This document shows, one piece after another, positions 35,661 through 43,940 of a stretch of DNA of 64,000 nt. The stretch's first letter is position 1. Each line of letters begins with the position of its first letter. The DNA is taken from assembly GCA_018818835.1 (NCBI GenBank), contig JAHIRD010000134.1:35071-99070 (forward strand), written 5' to 3'. The notes under the pieces are model-generated. The model was not told the origin of the DNA and searched no databases. It saw nothing but the letters and a program-made list of their open reading frames with translations. The position numbers were made by a program, and so were the translations under genes. The DNA is from Pseudomonadota bacterium (lineage in GTDB: Bacteria > Desulfobacterota > Desulfobacteria > Desulfobacterales > Desulfolunaceae).

Positions 35661-36076
35661 CAGCCCGGAATTTCAAAGCTGTTAAAGAAATAATTGATTT
35701 CAAATGCTGCGGTTTCAGGGGCATCAGACCCATGGACAACATTTTGTTCAATATCCGTTGCAAAATCCTTTCGAATCGTTCCTTCTTCTGCTTCCTTGAA
35801 ATTTGTGGCACCCATGAGTTTGCGGTTCCTCTCTATGACCCCATCCCCTTCAAGAATCATGGCCACAATGGGGCCTGACGTCATAAAATCGGTCAGACTG
35901 TTGAAGAAAGGGCGCTCCTTATGGACCGCATAAAAACCTTGGGCTTGTTTTTTTGTGAGGTGGATCATTTTCATGGCAACGATTTTGATTCCATCTTTTT
36001 CAAAACGTCTGATAACTTCTCCAATGACATGTTTCTTCACTCCGTCAGGCTTGATCAACGACAGTGTTCGTTCCAT
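35660..36076 (-). CDS. ndk: Nucleoside diphosphate kinase
   Basis: Ndk balances nucleoside triphosphates by phosphate transfer from ATP through a histidine. All 138 residues are present: [12 protein letters not shown] at the start, [17 protein letters not shown], and catalytic His115 in NVVHGSD, followed by SAETA-like APETAAFEI. The ATG follows AAAGGAGT. It heads a two-gene minus-strand unit with the trmJ-like gene. Confidence 0.97.
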   Translation of the reverse strand: MERTLSLIKPDGVKKHVIGEVIRRFEKDGIKIVAMKMIHLTKKQAQGFYAVHKERPFFNSLTDFMTSGPIVAMILEGDGVIERNRKLMGATNFKEAEEGTIRKDFATDIEQNVVHGSDAPETAAFEINYFFNSFEIPG

Positions 36077-36397
36077 AGTTTAGAACTCCTTTGAATAATG
36101 ACATTTTTAAAAATTTATCAATTGCAACAATAACTCTGAAGGAAGGACGTGACAGAGTTCATAAAACACTTGGGTTCAGGTGAACGCCATAATCCCTTAA
36201 CAGAAGGAATTGCATTAGTCAACTCCCACTCGGCGCTATTCTCGAGTGCGATGTGTAAGGTGCTTCTGTATTAGGATAATCTTTGGATGGGAGTTTTCTT
36301 TATTGACAACGTGAATGCCAATGCTTACAATTAATGAGACATCCAATGAGGTTATAACGATAGGGGTTTACACTAAATATAGATGATTGGAGGAATT
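36077..36397. other. Intergenic region between ndk and the selenoprotein
   Basis: No gene is visible. The ndk leader lies at its left side and the selenoprotein promoter (36303-36331) and ribosome site (36388-36394) at its right. Confidence 0.6.
36303..36331 (+). promoter_or_regulatory. Sigma-70 promoter of the selenoprotein gene
   Basis: TTGACA (36303-36308), 17-base spacer, TACAAT (36326-36331): near-consensus, about 60 bases upstream of the start at 36398. Confidence 0.7.
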
Positions 36398-36709
36398 ATG
36401 ATAGATGTAAGTAAAGCGGCATCGGAACAGATTGCTGAATATTTTAAAGGCAAAACCATTATGCCGATCCGTATTTTTTTGAATTCCGGTGGCTGAGGGG
36501 GACCTTCCCTTGCAATGGCTCTGGATGAGGCAAAAGATACTGATGAAGTTTTTGACGTGGATGGGTATAAATATATCGTGGATTCCGAGTTTATCAAAGA
36601 AGCGGGACCGATCAAGGTGGATTTTCTTGATGTTGGATTCAAAGTGACATCAAACCTGAAGCTTGAATCTGCATGCGGAAGCTGCAGCACTACCGGAAGC
36701 TGCTGCTAA
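36398..36709 (+). CDS. HesB/IscA-like selenoprotein (in-frame UGA at codon 33)
   Basis: From ATG 36398 (TTGGAGGA seven bases upstream) the frame reads MIDVSKAASEQI, then PIRIFLNSGGU, where U is TGA at 36494-36496, and continues in the same frame as GGPSLAMALDEAKDTDEVF to a TAA at 36707-36709, giving 103 residues. HesB-like selenoproteins with a GGUxGPSLAMALDE-type motif are known in Desulfobacterota and other bacteria; IscA homologues have Cys at this site. The C-terminus is Cys-rich (CGSC and SCC). The role is unknown, probably Fe-S or metal related. Ordinary gene calling would report only the part after 36515. A promoter and a terminator frame it as a single-gene unit. Confidence 0.92.
36494..36540 (+). 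promoter_or_regulatory. Selenocysteine codon and likely bacterial SECIS region
   Basis: The UGA at 36494-36496 is followed at once by GGGGGACCTTCCC, which can fold as a G-rich/C-rich hairpin, as expected for a SelB-binding element just downstream of the codon. The exact fold was not computed. Confidence 0.5.
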
Positions 36710-36728
36710 CAACATAGCGATAGTGAAA

Positions 36729-36762
36729 ATAAGGGCTCGCTTTAACGGCGGCCCTTTTTTTC
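36729..36762 (+). terminator. Terminator of the selenoprotein gene
   Basis: AAGGGC near 36730 pairs with GCCCTT near 36751, followed by a T-run to 36761. Confidence 0.75.
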
Positions 36763-36814
36763 TGCACGCATGTCATGGGTGTTATGGCGTGATGTTCATC
36801 TATTGTTGGGATAA

Positions 36815-36880
36815 TCGAAGGAACTAAATCCCAATAAACCGATGTACTGGACGCTCATTCTTTGCGCCAGTGATCCTTGG
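36815..36880 (+). repeat. 66-bp palindromic intergenic repeat, copy 1
   Basis: This matches 53496-53561 over 66 bases with about nine differences. Inside is a hairpin, ACTGGACGC...GCGCCAGT. Here it lies between the selenoprotein terminator and the end of cooC. Confidence 0.8.
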
Positions 36881-36952
36881 AGAGAGGACATATACGTCCC
36901 ACAGAGATATGCATTTCCCGGGCATATCTGTGCCCGGGAATGATATGTGATA

Positions 36953-37738
36953 TTATTTTTTAAGGGCAAGAAGTGCGTCCACAATATCCTTCACAGCCTG
37001 GGGCACATCTGAAATGTCTTCATCAAAGGGCCGCACCCCTTTTTTATCAGCTTCAAACACCTCGCTCATTTCCGGAATAAACCCCAGAAATTCAAAATCC
37101 GGAAGAGATGTCCTGATCAGTTGTTCATCTTCGGGACTTTTTATCCGATTCCCAATGACAAGCAGTCGTTTGATGCCAAGATCCGTTCCCAGTTTCTTGA
37201 TGTGGTTTGCCGCAACCCGGCTACGTGCCCCGGGGTTTACAACAATAAGCAGAGCATCGACAGAGGCTGAGGTGGCTCTTCCAAGATGCTCCACTCCCGC
37301 TTCCATGTCCATCAGGACAATCTCATCACGAACCAGGACCAGATGGAGCATCAGTGCTTTTAATACAGTGCTTTCCGGGCAGATACATCCGGAGCCTCCC
37401 CGTTGAACCGTACCCATGACCAGGAGTTTGACTCCATCTCTTTCCAGGGAAAAACGTTCCGGTATATCATCCACTTTGGGGTTTAATGTGAAGAATCCAC
37501 CCATGGTACCGGGTTTTGCTCCCGTGCGCTCGGCAATCAGATCTGATAGTTCGGCAATGGGTGTGATGGGTTTGTCTTCGGGTATTCCCAGTCCCGCCGC
37601 AAGATTGGACACAGGATCTGCATCAATGGCAATGACGCTTTTTGTCTGATCATGTTTTGCCATAAGTCTGGCCAACAGTGAAGTGATGGTTGTTTTTCCC
37701 ACTCCGCCTTTACCGCCAACAGCTATTTTAAGGCCCAC
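36953..37738 (-). CDS. cooC: CooC-type nickel-insertion ATPase for CO dehydrogenase
   Basis: This 261-residue MinD/ParA-like ATPase has a deviant P-loop GGKGGVGKTT (8-17), DADP at 40-42, and the CxC pair Cys118/Cys120 (GSGCICPE) that binds nickel between subunits in CooC dimers. DMEAGVEHLGR is the switch II region. CooC proteins load Ni into CODH (AcsA) or acetyl-CoA synthase. It ends a minus-strand group of genes starting at 39083 and lies beyond the acs operon terminator; it is a paralogue of the gene at 52565. Confidence 0.92.
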   Translation of the reverse strand: MGLKIAVGGKGGVGKTTITSLLARLMAKHDQTKSVIAIDADPVSNLAAGLGIPEDKPITPIAELSDLIAERTGAKPGTMGGFFTLNPKVDDIPERFSLERDGVKLLVMGTVQRGGSGCICPESTVLKALMLHLVLVRDEIVLMDMEAGVEHLGRATSASVDALLIVVNPGARSRVAANHIKKLGTDLGIKRLLVIGNRIKSPEDEQLIRTSLPDFEFLGFIPEMSEVFEADKKGVRPFDEDISDVPQAVKDIVDALLALKK

Positions 37739-37827
37739 AATGTATTCCTTTATATATATTTAATTTAAGAACTCTATTTTGACCTAACCGGCTGTTTTTA
37801 TCAGCCAGAGTCCTTTTGTGTCAATTA

Positions 37828-38112
37828 TTACAATTTTTTTCTCAGCTGTCCCTTATTCAAAAGGGTGTGATATCTTTCTTTCAGCGACATGGCCTTACCA
37901 CTGGCCTGTTCGAGAAAAAGAGTCCCTTTTTCCTTGGTTGTGTTGAGGTTCAATAGCTGATTTTGTTTATTGAAAAGCATATCCAGTTCAGCAAGGATTT
38001 TATCATCCGGTGTGGGAATTTGCTCAAGTAATCGTTCAATACGTCGGTTCACTACTCGTATCTGCTCAATAACGGCTGTGACATCAACCACTCTGTTTGA
38101 TAATGAAACCAT
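37828..38112 (-). CDS. Small coiled-coil protein of unknown function
   Basis: A 94-residue, strongly helical protein with heptad-like leucine and isoleucine spacing (VIEQIRVVNRRIERLLEQI, then ELDMLFNKQNQLLNLN). No signal peptide, no cysteine. I do not recognise a family; a FliT- or chaperone-like helical hairpin is possible. It lies 19 bases after the DUF3786 gene. A GAGGGG ribosome site is present before its ATG. Confidence 0.55.
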   Translation of the reverse strand: MVSLSNRVVDVTAVIEQIRVVNRRIERLLEQIPTPDDKILAELDMLFNKQNQLLNLNTTKEKGTLFLEQASGKAMSLKERYHTLLNKGQLRKKL

Positions 38113-38131
38113 GGCCCCCCTCGAATAAATA

Positions 38132-38740
38132 TCAATTCGTTTGAATAAGGTTGATTATTGTTTTGGATGTATATTCTCCCACATCTGCCAAGGCATCGTT
38201 GGGCATGAACCGTGATGCATTGTTTGAATAAAGACACGTAACCGAGGGAGGGAATTCATCATCGTCTTCATAAAATATATAACACAAAGCCAGTTTGGGA
38301 AGGGGATAAACGATAAATGAAAAATCCCCACTCACCGGTTTGGCAGGTATGTGCCCATCCAGGGAAGTGGTGATACGTTTAATTTTTTTTTTGATATTTG
38401 CAACATGGGGAAGCAGGATATGTTCGGTATGGGTAGCAAATGCCCCCACGTAGGGCATTGTTCCGGGGAACTCCTTGTATGCCTTGAATGGTTCAAGTAT
38501 GCATGGATCATGATTGGCATTCAAGGCATAAAGGGATAAAAGGATTCCTATTACACCTTCCTGGGGTTCGTCATTCAGATGAAAACCAGTTGCATTGATG
38601 CGGCATACACCACCAAAGGCATTAAAAGTGATACCACGGTTTTGTTTGATGGTCGGCAGAATGCTTTCCATGTCCGAAGGCATGTTTTTATAAAGCCTGG
38701 TGTGGTTATCCCGGACCAGTTTTGAATAATTGTCACTCAT
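38132..38740 (-). CDS. DUF3786 domain protein
   Basis: This 202-residue protein fits DUF3786, a family of anaerobes that often neighbours corrinoid and CO dehydrogenase genes. Supporting blocks are FNAFGGVCRINATG, GILLSLYALNAN, FKAYKEFPGTMPYVGAFATHTE and the closing PLPKLALCYIFYEDDDEFPPSVTCLYSNNASRFMPNDALADVGEYTS. Its biochemistry is unknown to me. The position next to cooC and the acs operon is consistent with a role in corrinoid/CODH metabolism, but this is context only. Confidence 0.78.
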   Translation of the reverse strand: MSDNYSKLVRDNHTRLYKNMPSDMESILPTIKQNRGITFNAFGGVCRINATGFHLNDEPQEGVIGILLSLYALNANHDPCILEPFKAYKEFPGTMPYVGAFATHTEHILLPHVANIKKKIKRITTSLDGHIPAKPVSGDFSFIVYPLPKLALCYIFYEDDDEFPPSVTCLYSNNASRFMPNDALADVGEYTSKTIINLIQTN

Positions 38741-38780
38741 AAATGACCCATAATTTAAGCATTCAATATGGCAATAAAAA

Positions 38781-39083
38781 TTATTCCAGAGGAGCTATCT
38801 TATCAAGTATTTTACCTTTGTCATCTAAAAAGAAAATTAAAAACCCATTTTGTTTGGTATAGTTAACAAGATCTTCGTATAAGATGGCTTGGGATTCATA
38901 AACAAGTGATTCATCTTTTTTTAACTGATTGATGCAACGAACGCTCGCGTCTTTTGAATAAAACGCAGGAATGAAACGAATGTTGTTTGTTTCATCGTAT
39001 TGGCCCAGAAAACTTTCGTTTTTTTCAGGATTCTGAATAATAGCCCAGACCCAGGTTTCGTTTTTAAGTGTATTTTTGTTCAT
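38781..39083 (-). CDS. Small hypothetical protein
   Basis: A 100-residue soluble protein (NETWVWAIIQNPEKNESFLGQYDE...FIPAFYSKDASVRCINQL...KQNGFLIFFLDDKGKIL). The pattern (a W-rich start, an inhibitor-like beta core) is reminiscent of small DUF2750- or SseB-like proteins, but I cannot assign a family. It lies just before the DUF3786 gene on the same strand and after the acs operon terminator. Confidence 0.5.
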   Translation of the reverse strand: MNKNTLKNETWVWAIIQNPEKNESFLGQYDETNNIRFIPAFYSKDASVRCINQLKKDESLVYESQAILYEDLVNYTKQNGFLIFFLDDKGKILDKIAPLE

Positions 39084-39144
39084 ATCAAACCATCATCACA
39101 TCTTGCAGTGATTACCTTTAATTTATATGTGTCTATCATAAATC

Positions 39145-39180
39145 AAAAAGCCCTGCCCGTAAACGGGAAGGGCTTTTTAT
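39145..39180. terminator. Bidirectional terminator at the end of the acs operon
   Basis: AAAGCCCTGCCCGT pairs with ACGGGAAGGGCTTT, with one bulge, and then T-runs on both strands. It lies 24 bases past the acsE stop on the minus strand. Confidence 0.85.
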
Positions 39181-39203
39181 CACCAAAAAAAATTATTTTT
39201 GTA

Positions 39204-40091
39204 TCAAACGTCAAGCCATGAATCGGAAAACAGGGTTTCTCCAAGGATGACCTTACATGTTTTCACATAGTGGGCCACATCCTGGGGAAGGCTCTTTATA
39301 TCAGGAGCGTTTCCGTTCATTGTGTTTGTGATGGCTTCAATGATGTCAGGGCGTTTGTCTTTGGAAAGACCCATGGTAAAATCATCTTTGGCATCAGCAA
39401 TAAAAGATTTCATACCTTTGATGTTCAGCATAACGGTGAATGTCACGTTGATCACGTAACGGAGATGATCCGGTACACCGCTTGAAATGTTGGAAACACC
39501 ACAGGTGCTCATGGCACCCGGAGCGATATCCTGGAGCATGTCCATGAAGTTCATCAAGGCAAGGGCCTGGGGTTGCTGAATATTTACGGGTGTTACGATA
39601 CCGTCGACCCAGATTCTTTCATTGGGGATACCGGCTTCGTTGGCAGCATAGAGAAGCTCAACACACAGAGCAGCGCGTTCGTTTTCATCACGGGGAAGAC
39701 CATCCGGTCCCCACATAAGAGCGCAGAAATGTGCATTGTGCTCAGCTGCAAGTGGAATCATTTTTTCATAGCGTGCAGGAATTGCCATGATGGAGTTGAT
39801 CATCGGAGGAAGCTTGCATTTGGGGAGAGCTGCCGCGATGGCGTCGATATTGGATGTATCAAGAACGAGAGGAATATCATCCACAACTTCCTGAACAGTT
39901 TCAACAACCCAGGGCATGAGTTCCACGCCATCTTTTTTGGCAGGTCCCAAGTTGATGTCAATCCAGCTAACTCCTTTTGATTTTTGATAGAGTGCTTCTT
40001 CCTGGATTGGTTTTGGATCACGTTCTCTGAAACCGCGACCAATCTCTTTGCCAATAACGTTTAAACTTTCACCAATGACTTGAAAACCCAT
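39204..40091 (-). CDS. acsE: Methyl-THF:corrinoid/iron-sulfur protein methyltransferase
   Basis: AcsE transfers the methyl group between methyl-THF and the Co(I) centre of the corrinoid iron-sulfur protein, linking the methyl and carbonyl branches. The 295-residue TIM barrel has the pterin-binding elements GESLNVIG, WIDINLGPAK, IPLVLDTSN, MINSI, CALMWGPDGLP, and CGVSNISSGVP. It is a little longer than the 262-residue clostridial enzyme. It is the last gene of the acsD-A-B-C-E operon; a strong hairpin lies between it and acsC. It is distinct in sequence from the MT II at 22032. Confidence 0.9.
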   Translation of the reverse strand: MGFQVIGESLNVIGKEIGRGFRERDPKPIQEEALYQKSKGVSWIDINLGPAKKDGVELMPWVVETVQEVVDDIPLVLDTSNIDAIAAALPKCKLPPMINSIMAIPARYEKMIPLAAEHNAHFCALMWGPDGLPRDENERAALCVELLYAANEAGIPNERIWVDGIVTPVNIQQPQALALMNFMDMLQDIAPGAMSTCGVSNISSGVPDHLRYVINVTFTVMLNIKGMKSFIADAKDDFTMGLSKDKRPDIIEAITNTMNGNAPDIKSLPQDVAHYVKTCKVILGETLFSDSWLDV

Positions 40092-40149
40092 GTAATATCC
40101 TCCAAATTATATATGTTCAAAAGGTAAGTAACTCATTTTTTTTGTTTCC

Positions 40150-40187
40150 ATGAATCCGGATGACTGAACACAGTCACCCGGATTCAT
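40150..40187 (-). other. Intercistronic hairpin acsC-acsE
   Basis: ATGAATCCGG at 40150-40159 pairs with CCGGATTCAT at 40178-40187, with inner TGACTG/CAGTCA pairing. On the minus strand an A-rich, not T-rich, run follows. It probably affects mRNA stability within the acs operon. Confidence 0.6.
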
Positions 40188-40204
40188 AAGGTTCTTACTA
40201 AAAC

Positions 40205-41548
40205 TTACTTTTGAGCTTTGAGAAACGCAGGAATGTGAGCGGCTTCTCTGGGACCGACAATGATATTCCAGCCCGGAAGTTCTTCTTCCACATCACCGGC
40301 AATGGCTGCAGCATACCCAGGAATAATGAGATTTTTGTGTTTCACTTTATCCATGATACCGCATTTCTTAACAAATGTGCCGACATCATCACCACCAAAT
40401 TTTCCGGCAGCCCAGGCTGTAAGAACAGAAAGGCCTTCGGCGTCTTTGATCAGAAGATAACTGGGGACTCTGCTGCCTTCGATTTCACCGGAAACGATGA
40501 AGTAGGTCAGGGCAAAGTTGGTGGTCACAAGAACCGGTGAATTTTCATCCGGGTTGTTGATCTCGTAAATGCCTTCAACGACAGTCATGGGGCGCTGGGG
40601 ATCTGTGAAAATATTGAGTTTTTCAAGCAGAAGCGGGAATACAGATTCTGTTTTGAAATCGCTCATGACCACAACTCCGCCGTATTTGGCGATAAACATA
40701 CTTGCAATCAAAGATTCCATGTCTGTATTGGAAGCCATTTCACAGGGGAATGTAATTGTGGGGAAACCCAGGGAACGGTTGTTGCCTTTCAGGGCAGCAC
40801 GTCGGATAGCGACCTGATCTTCAAATGCCTGTTTGACTTCACGTGAGCCTGAATCCAGAACCATGTCTTTGATGCCCATGGCAGCCAGTTTATCAGTCAA
40901 AGGAATAAGCTCGCCCACGGAGTTTGCTTTAACGGCAATGGGAAGATTATTTTCTTTGGCGATGGCACCGAATGCATCAACTGTAGTAGATGTAGCTGAA
41001 TAGAGAAGGGGTCGTTTGAAGCCGGAAACTTCAACACCGGCTTTCATGACATCTTCTTTTTCAGTCATCAGAATCAGGTTGAATTCCGATGTTTCTGCGA
41101 TTTTCTTGGCTACCTTGGCAAAGGCTGCTTTGTCACCGTTAACATCTTTGAGAGCAACAAGTTCAGGGCGGAGGTTGAGTCCCACACGTTCGTACTGGAA
41201 CGCATTCCAGATACCGAGTTTGGCTACAAGGTCAGCGTCGCTGATATCTGAATTGATTGTTGCTGCAAGCAGTGTCGGATTGAAAAAGGTTTTCTCATGT
41301 CGGTACATAACGGTTTCACCGCCAACGGTTGCCTTTCGAACACCTTTTCCAACTGCAACAGGACGAATAGGAGGCGCAGCCGCTTCAGCGAGTTGTTCTC
41401 GCGCCTCATCGGAAACGTAGGGACAGCTGTCAAGTTCTGCCTTACTCGAAGCAAGGTTCATCGCAAAAGCAAGACATGTTGGAACGCCACATTCCTTACA
41501 GTTGGTTTTCGGCAGGAGTTTGAATATCTGTATACCGGTTAATGCCAT
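40205..41548 (-). CDS. acsC: Corrinoid iron-sulfur protein, large (gamma) subunit
   Basis: AcsC carries the corrinoid and a 4Fe-4S cluster that keeps cobalt reduced. The 447-residue protein has the cluster motif at the N-terminus (Cys17, Cys20, Cys25, Cys42 in TNCKECGVPTC and SCPY), followed by a TIM-barrel-like centre and a C-terminal corrinoid-binding domain (ITFPCEMASN and VTTNFALTYFIVSGEI). The length is normal. It lies 98 bases after acsB, with a hairpin in the gap, and pairs with AcsD at 46066. Confidence 0.97.
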   Translation of the reverse strand: MALTGIQIFKLLPKTNCKECGVPTCLAFAMNLASSKAELDSCPYVSDEAREQLAEAAAPPIRPVAVGKGVRKATVGGETVMYRHEKTFFNPTLLAATINSDISDADLVAKLGIWNAFQYERVGLNLRPELVALKDVNGDKAAFAKVAKKIAETSEFNLILMTEKEDVMKAGVEVSGFKRPLLYSATSTTVDAFGAIAKENNLPIAVKANSVGELIPLTDKLAAMGIKDMVLDSGSREVKQAFEDQVAIRRAALKGNNRSLGFPTITFPCEMASNTDMESLIASMFIAKYGGVVVMSDFKTESVFPLLLEKLNIFTDPQRPMTVVEGIYEINNPDENSPVLVTTNFALTYFIVSGEIEGSRVPSYLLIKDAEGLSVLTAWAAGKFGGDDVGTFVKKCGIMDKVKHKNLIIPGYAAAIAGDVEEELPGWNIIVGPREAAHIPAFLKAQK

Positions 41549-41600
41549 GTTTGTCTCCTTATTTATAAATCAAGCATAAATGCTTTATCATAAAGTTAAT

Positions 41601-41639
41601 GAACCATGGAAACAGATAGATTATCTGTCTCCATGGCTC
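41601..41639 (-). other. Intercistronic hairpin acsB-acsC
   Basis: An 18-base arm at 41601-41618 pairs with 41622-41639 at 16 of 18 positions (CCATGG/CCATGG core, ACAGATA/TATCTGT). It lies 8 bases beyond the acsB stop on the minus strand and has no T-run. Confidence 0.6.
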
Positions 41640-41646
41640 AAATCAT

Positions 41647-43860
41647 TTATCCAACAAGAGAATCCATCGTTAGAGCAGGATGGCCTTTTGCCTGGAGATG
41701 TGCAAGAACTTCTTCTTCGGTGACACCTACGGTTTCATCGGCGATCATGTCATACAAATCAGGATAACCTTTTTCAGCACCGTATTTGTCAATACGTTCT
41801 TTGATTTCTTCTTTGAGTATTTTCGGCATCCAGACCATTCTCAAGAGACCACCGTCACCCACGATAAATTTCTTCTGGGTAATGTTGTATTTTGAGTGAC
41901 CAACGAAACCGGGAGACGAAGCACCACCGCCCATAACACCGGCCAGTGTGGTGAATTTCATACCGCAGGGGGTTTCACCGGCATAATCACGGTTAACGGT
42001 CATAACACCGTTACATGCAGGAAGCATGGCAGCAATACATTCGCAACAACCACAGGTGGTCATGGGATCATGAACCATGGAGTAGAAGTTGTAATGGGTC
42101 ACAGCACCACGGGATGCTTTGTAAATGAAATCATTGACACCTTTCCACTGACCCAGGACAGGATCAAGGCATTCGCCTTTTTCAATGGGCTGGTTGGGGC
42201 CGGTGGGGTTGATTTCAAAGGCTGCTTTACAGTCCATCCAGTTGTAGGCGCCACAAAGACCGGTACGTTCCGGGCTTACAGAGCAGACATGGTTGGGTGC
42301 AAAGGACTGGCAAAGACTGCAGGAGTAAAAGATTTCAACATCTTCGTCAGTCATTTTGTCAACTCGCTCATCACGTGTTTTATATTCTGCACGTGCACGT
42401 TCGGTGAGCTTTTCCACATCTTCTTTTTTGGTGTACAGGGTAACCTGAACCTTATCAACGATTTTGGTGAAATCCTGATGAAACTTAGCATGGAGAACCA
42501 CACCCAGATCTTTCAGGGTAAAGCCTTTTTCAACGGCGGCTTTGCTCACACGTACCCAGGAAATATCGCGCTGTCCAATGTGCATGATACCTTGAATATA
42601 GTTGATCAGATGATGAACCTGTCGTTCCATAATGGGTTCGAAATCAGTCTGGAATTCACGGCCTGCAATCTGGATGTAGATACCCAGGGGCAGGGTGTCT
42701 CCTTCTTTGAGGTCGGGAATGTCTTTACCAATGACAATGACTTTTCCATCTTCGATTTCATTCATTTCAGCCATTTTTACAAGCTCGGTACACTGGGTCT
42801 TTCCGCCGCCCATCTGGCTGTGAAGATCGCCACCGCGAACACGCTCACCTTCATAAGCAGGACCAAAGGCAAGAGGAATGTCGATTTCTGTAACGGAAAC
42901 CTTGAGACCACGGACTTCAACAGATCTCTGGCAGATTTCGTCATGGGAAACATTGGCCACAACATGTTCGTAGGTACAGATACCCGTGGGCAGAATTTCT
43001 GGAATGTCTGTGTCGGCCAGTGTGGGGAAGCCCCAGTTTACGCAACCGGCAGCAGCAACACCCCATTCTGTTCCGATATCACCCAGAGCGTTAACAAAGG
43101 CAAAGATACGCTCCTTGTTGTAAATCAACATCTTCTTGTAATCACCGGGTTGAACACCACCAAAGGCCATGGCTGCTCTGTTTGCGAAACCCAGGGCAAA
43201 TACAGCGGATGAAATGTCCGGACCAAAAGGAACGATACGGGTGTTCCAACCAATTTGAACATCTTTGGAGATCAGCTGCTGAATCACCGAGGTGTTATTG
43301 TGGGAGGCTGCACAGAAGATATAAAGACTCTTTTTCTGGTAGTCTTCAACAATGTTCTTGGCGATGTCTGCGTTGGGTGCGGCACCCACGATGGCAGCAA
43401 AACCAGGGGCTGAACCGTCAACGAATTCAACACCACGTTTTCTCAAAATGGTGTCGTCCGCAGGACCAACCCAAATTTTGCCTGCTTCAATATCCGGATC
43501 TTCTTCAAGAAGGTAGAAATCCGGTTGGTTAAGCATACGCAAGGCTTCTTTGATTTCATAAGAAAAAATAGCAGCCATACCAGCGTCAAGCAATGGCCCC
43601 AGGTAGGGAAGATGATTTTTCCCTTTGATATGGGGAGGCAAAAGCTTACGGGCAAAGGCCATGGGTTTGAGAAGATCTTCCAGGGTTTCAACTTTATATC
43701 CCAGAAGAGAGTAGATGACCGGAAGATAATACGCGGTATTTCCGAAACTGACCTTCGTATCCGCGGTATAGGTATCAAGGGCTCGTTGAAGCTCACCTTC
43801 TACCTGTGATACTACTTTATAACCACCTTGAATGGCAGCAAATGCGACTAATTTTGACAT
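41647..43860 (-). CDS. acsB: CO-methylating acetyl-CoA synthase
   Basis: AcsB condenses CO, a methyl group and CoA at the Ni-Ni-4Fe4S A-cluster. In this 737-residue protein the A-cluster cysteines lie from about residue 514 (SCSLC, then HVC...CGAYNWMDC) to the PACNG and ETPCGMKF segments that supply the distal ligands. The N-terminal helical domain that contacts CODH is present. The length matches bacterial AcsB (about 730) rather than the shorter archaeal beta subunit. It sits between acsA and acsC in the operon. Confidence 0.98.
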   Translation of the reverse strand: MSKLVAFAAIQGGYKVVSQVEGELQRALDTYTADTKVSFGNTAYYLPVIYSLLGYKVETLEDLLKPMAFARKLLPPHIKGKNHLPYLGPLLDAGMAAIFSYEIKEALRMLNQPDFYLLEEDPDIEAGKIWVGPADDTILRKRGVEFVDGSAPGFAAIVGAAPNADIAKNIVEDYQKKSLYIFCAASHNNTSVIQQLISKDVQIGWNTRIVPFGPDISSAVFALGFANRAAMAFGGVQPGDYKKMLIYNKERIFAFVNALGDIGTEWGVAAAGCVNWGFPTLADTDIPEILPTGICTYEHVVANVSHDEICQRSVEVRGLKVSVTEIDIPLAFGPAYEGERVRGGDLHSQMGGGKTQCTELVKMAEMNEIEDGKVIVIGKDIPDLKEGDTLPLGIYIQIAGREFQTDFEPIMERQVHHLINYIQGIMHIGQRDISWVRVSKAAVEKGFTLKDLGVVLHAKFHQDFTKIVDKVQVTLYTKKEDVEKLTERARAEYKTRDERVDKMTDEDVEIFYSCSLCQSFAPNHVCSVSPERTGLCGAYNWMDCKAAFEINPTGPNQPIEKGECLDPVLGQWKGVNDFIYKASRGAVTHYNFYSMVHDPMTTCGCCECIAAMLPACNGVMTVNRDYAGETPCGMKFTTLAGVMGGGASSPGFVGHSKYNITQKKFIVGDGGLLRMVWMPKILKEEIKERIDKYGAEKGYPDLYDMIADETVGVTEEEVLAHLQAKGHPALTMDSLVG

Positions 43861-43940
43861 TTTTTCCTCCTTCGTTGAGGATCTATTCTAAATCATGATC
43901 ATAAATGGATCACATTTGTGAACAAAACATACATACGAAA

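Noticed and set aside
36373..36690. 105-codon minus-strand frame over the selenoprotein
   Set aside because: Antisense shadow; the plus-strand reading through UGA has family similarity, promoter and terminator.
41896..43212. 438-codon plus-strand open frame
   Set aside because: It is antisense to acsB, has no ribosome site or family features, and its composition follows from the high-quality coding of acsB.
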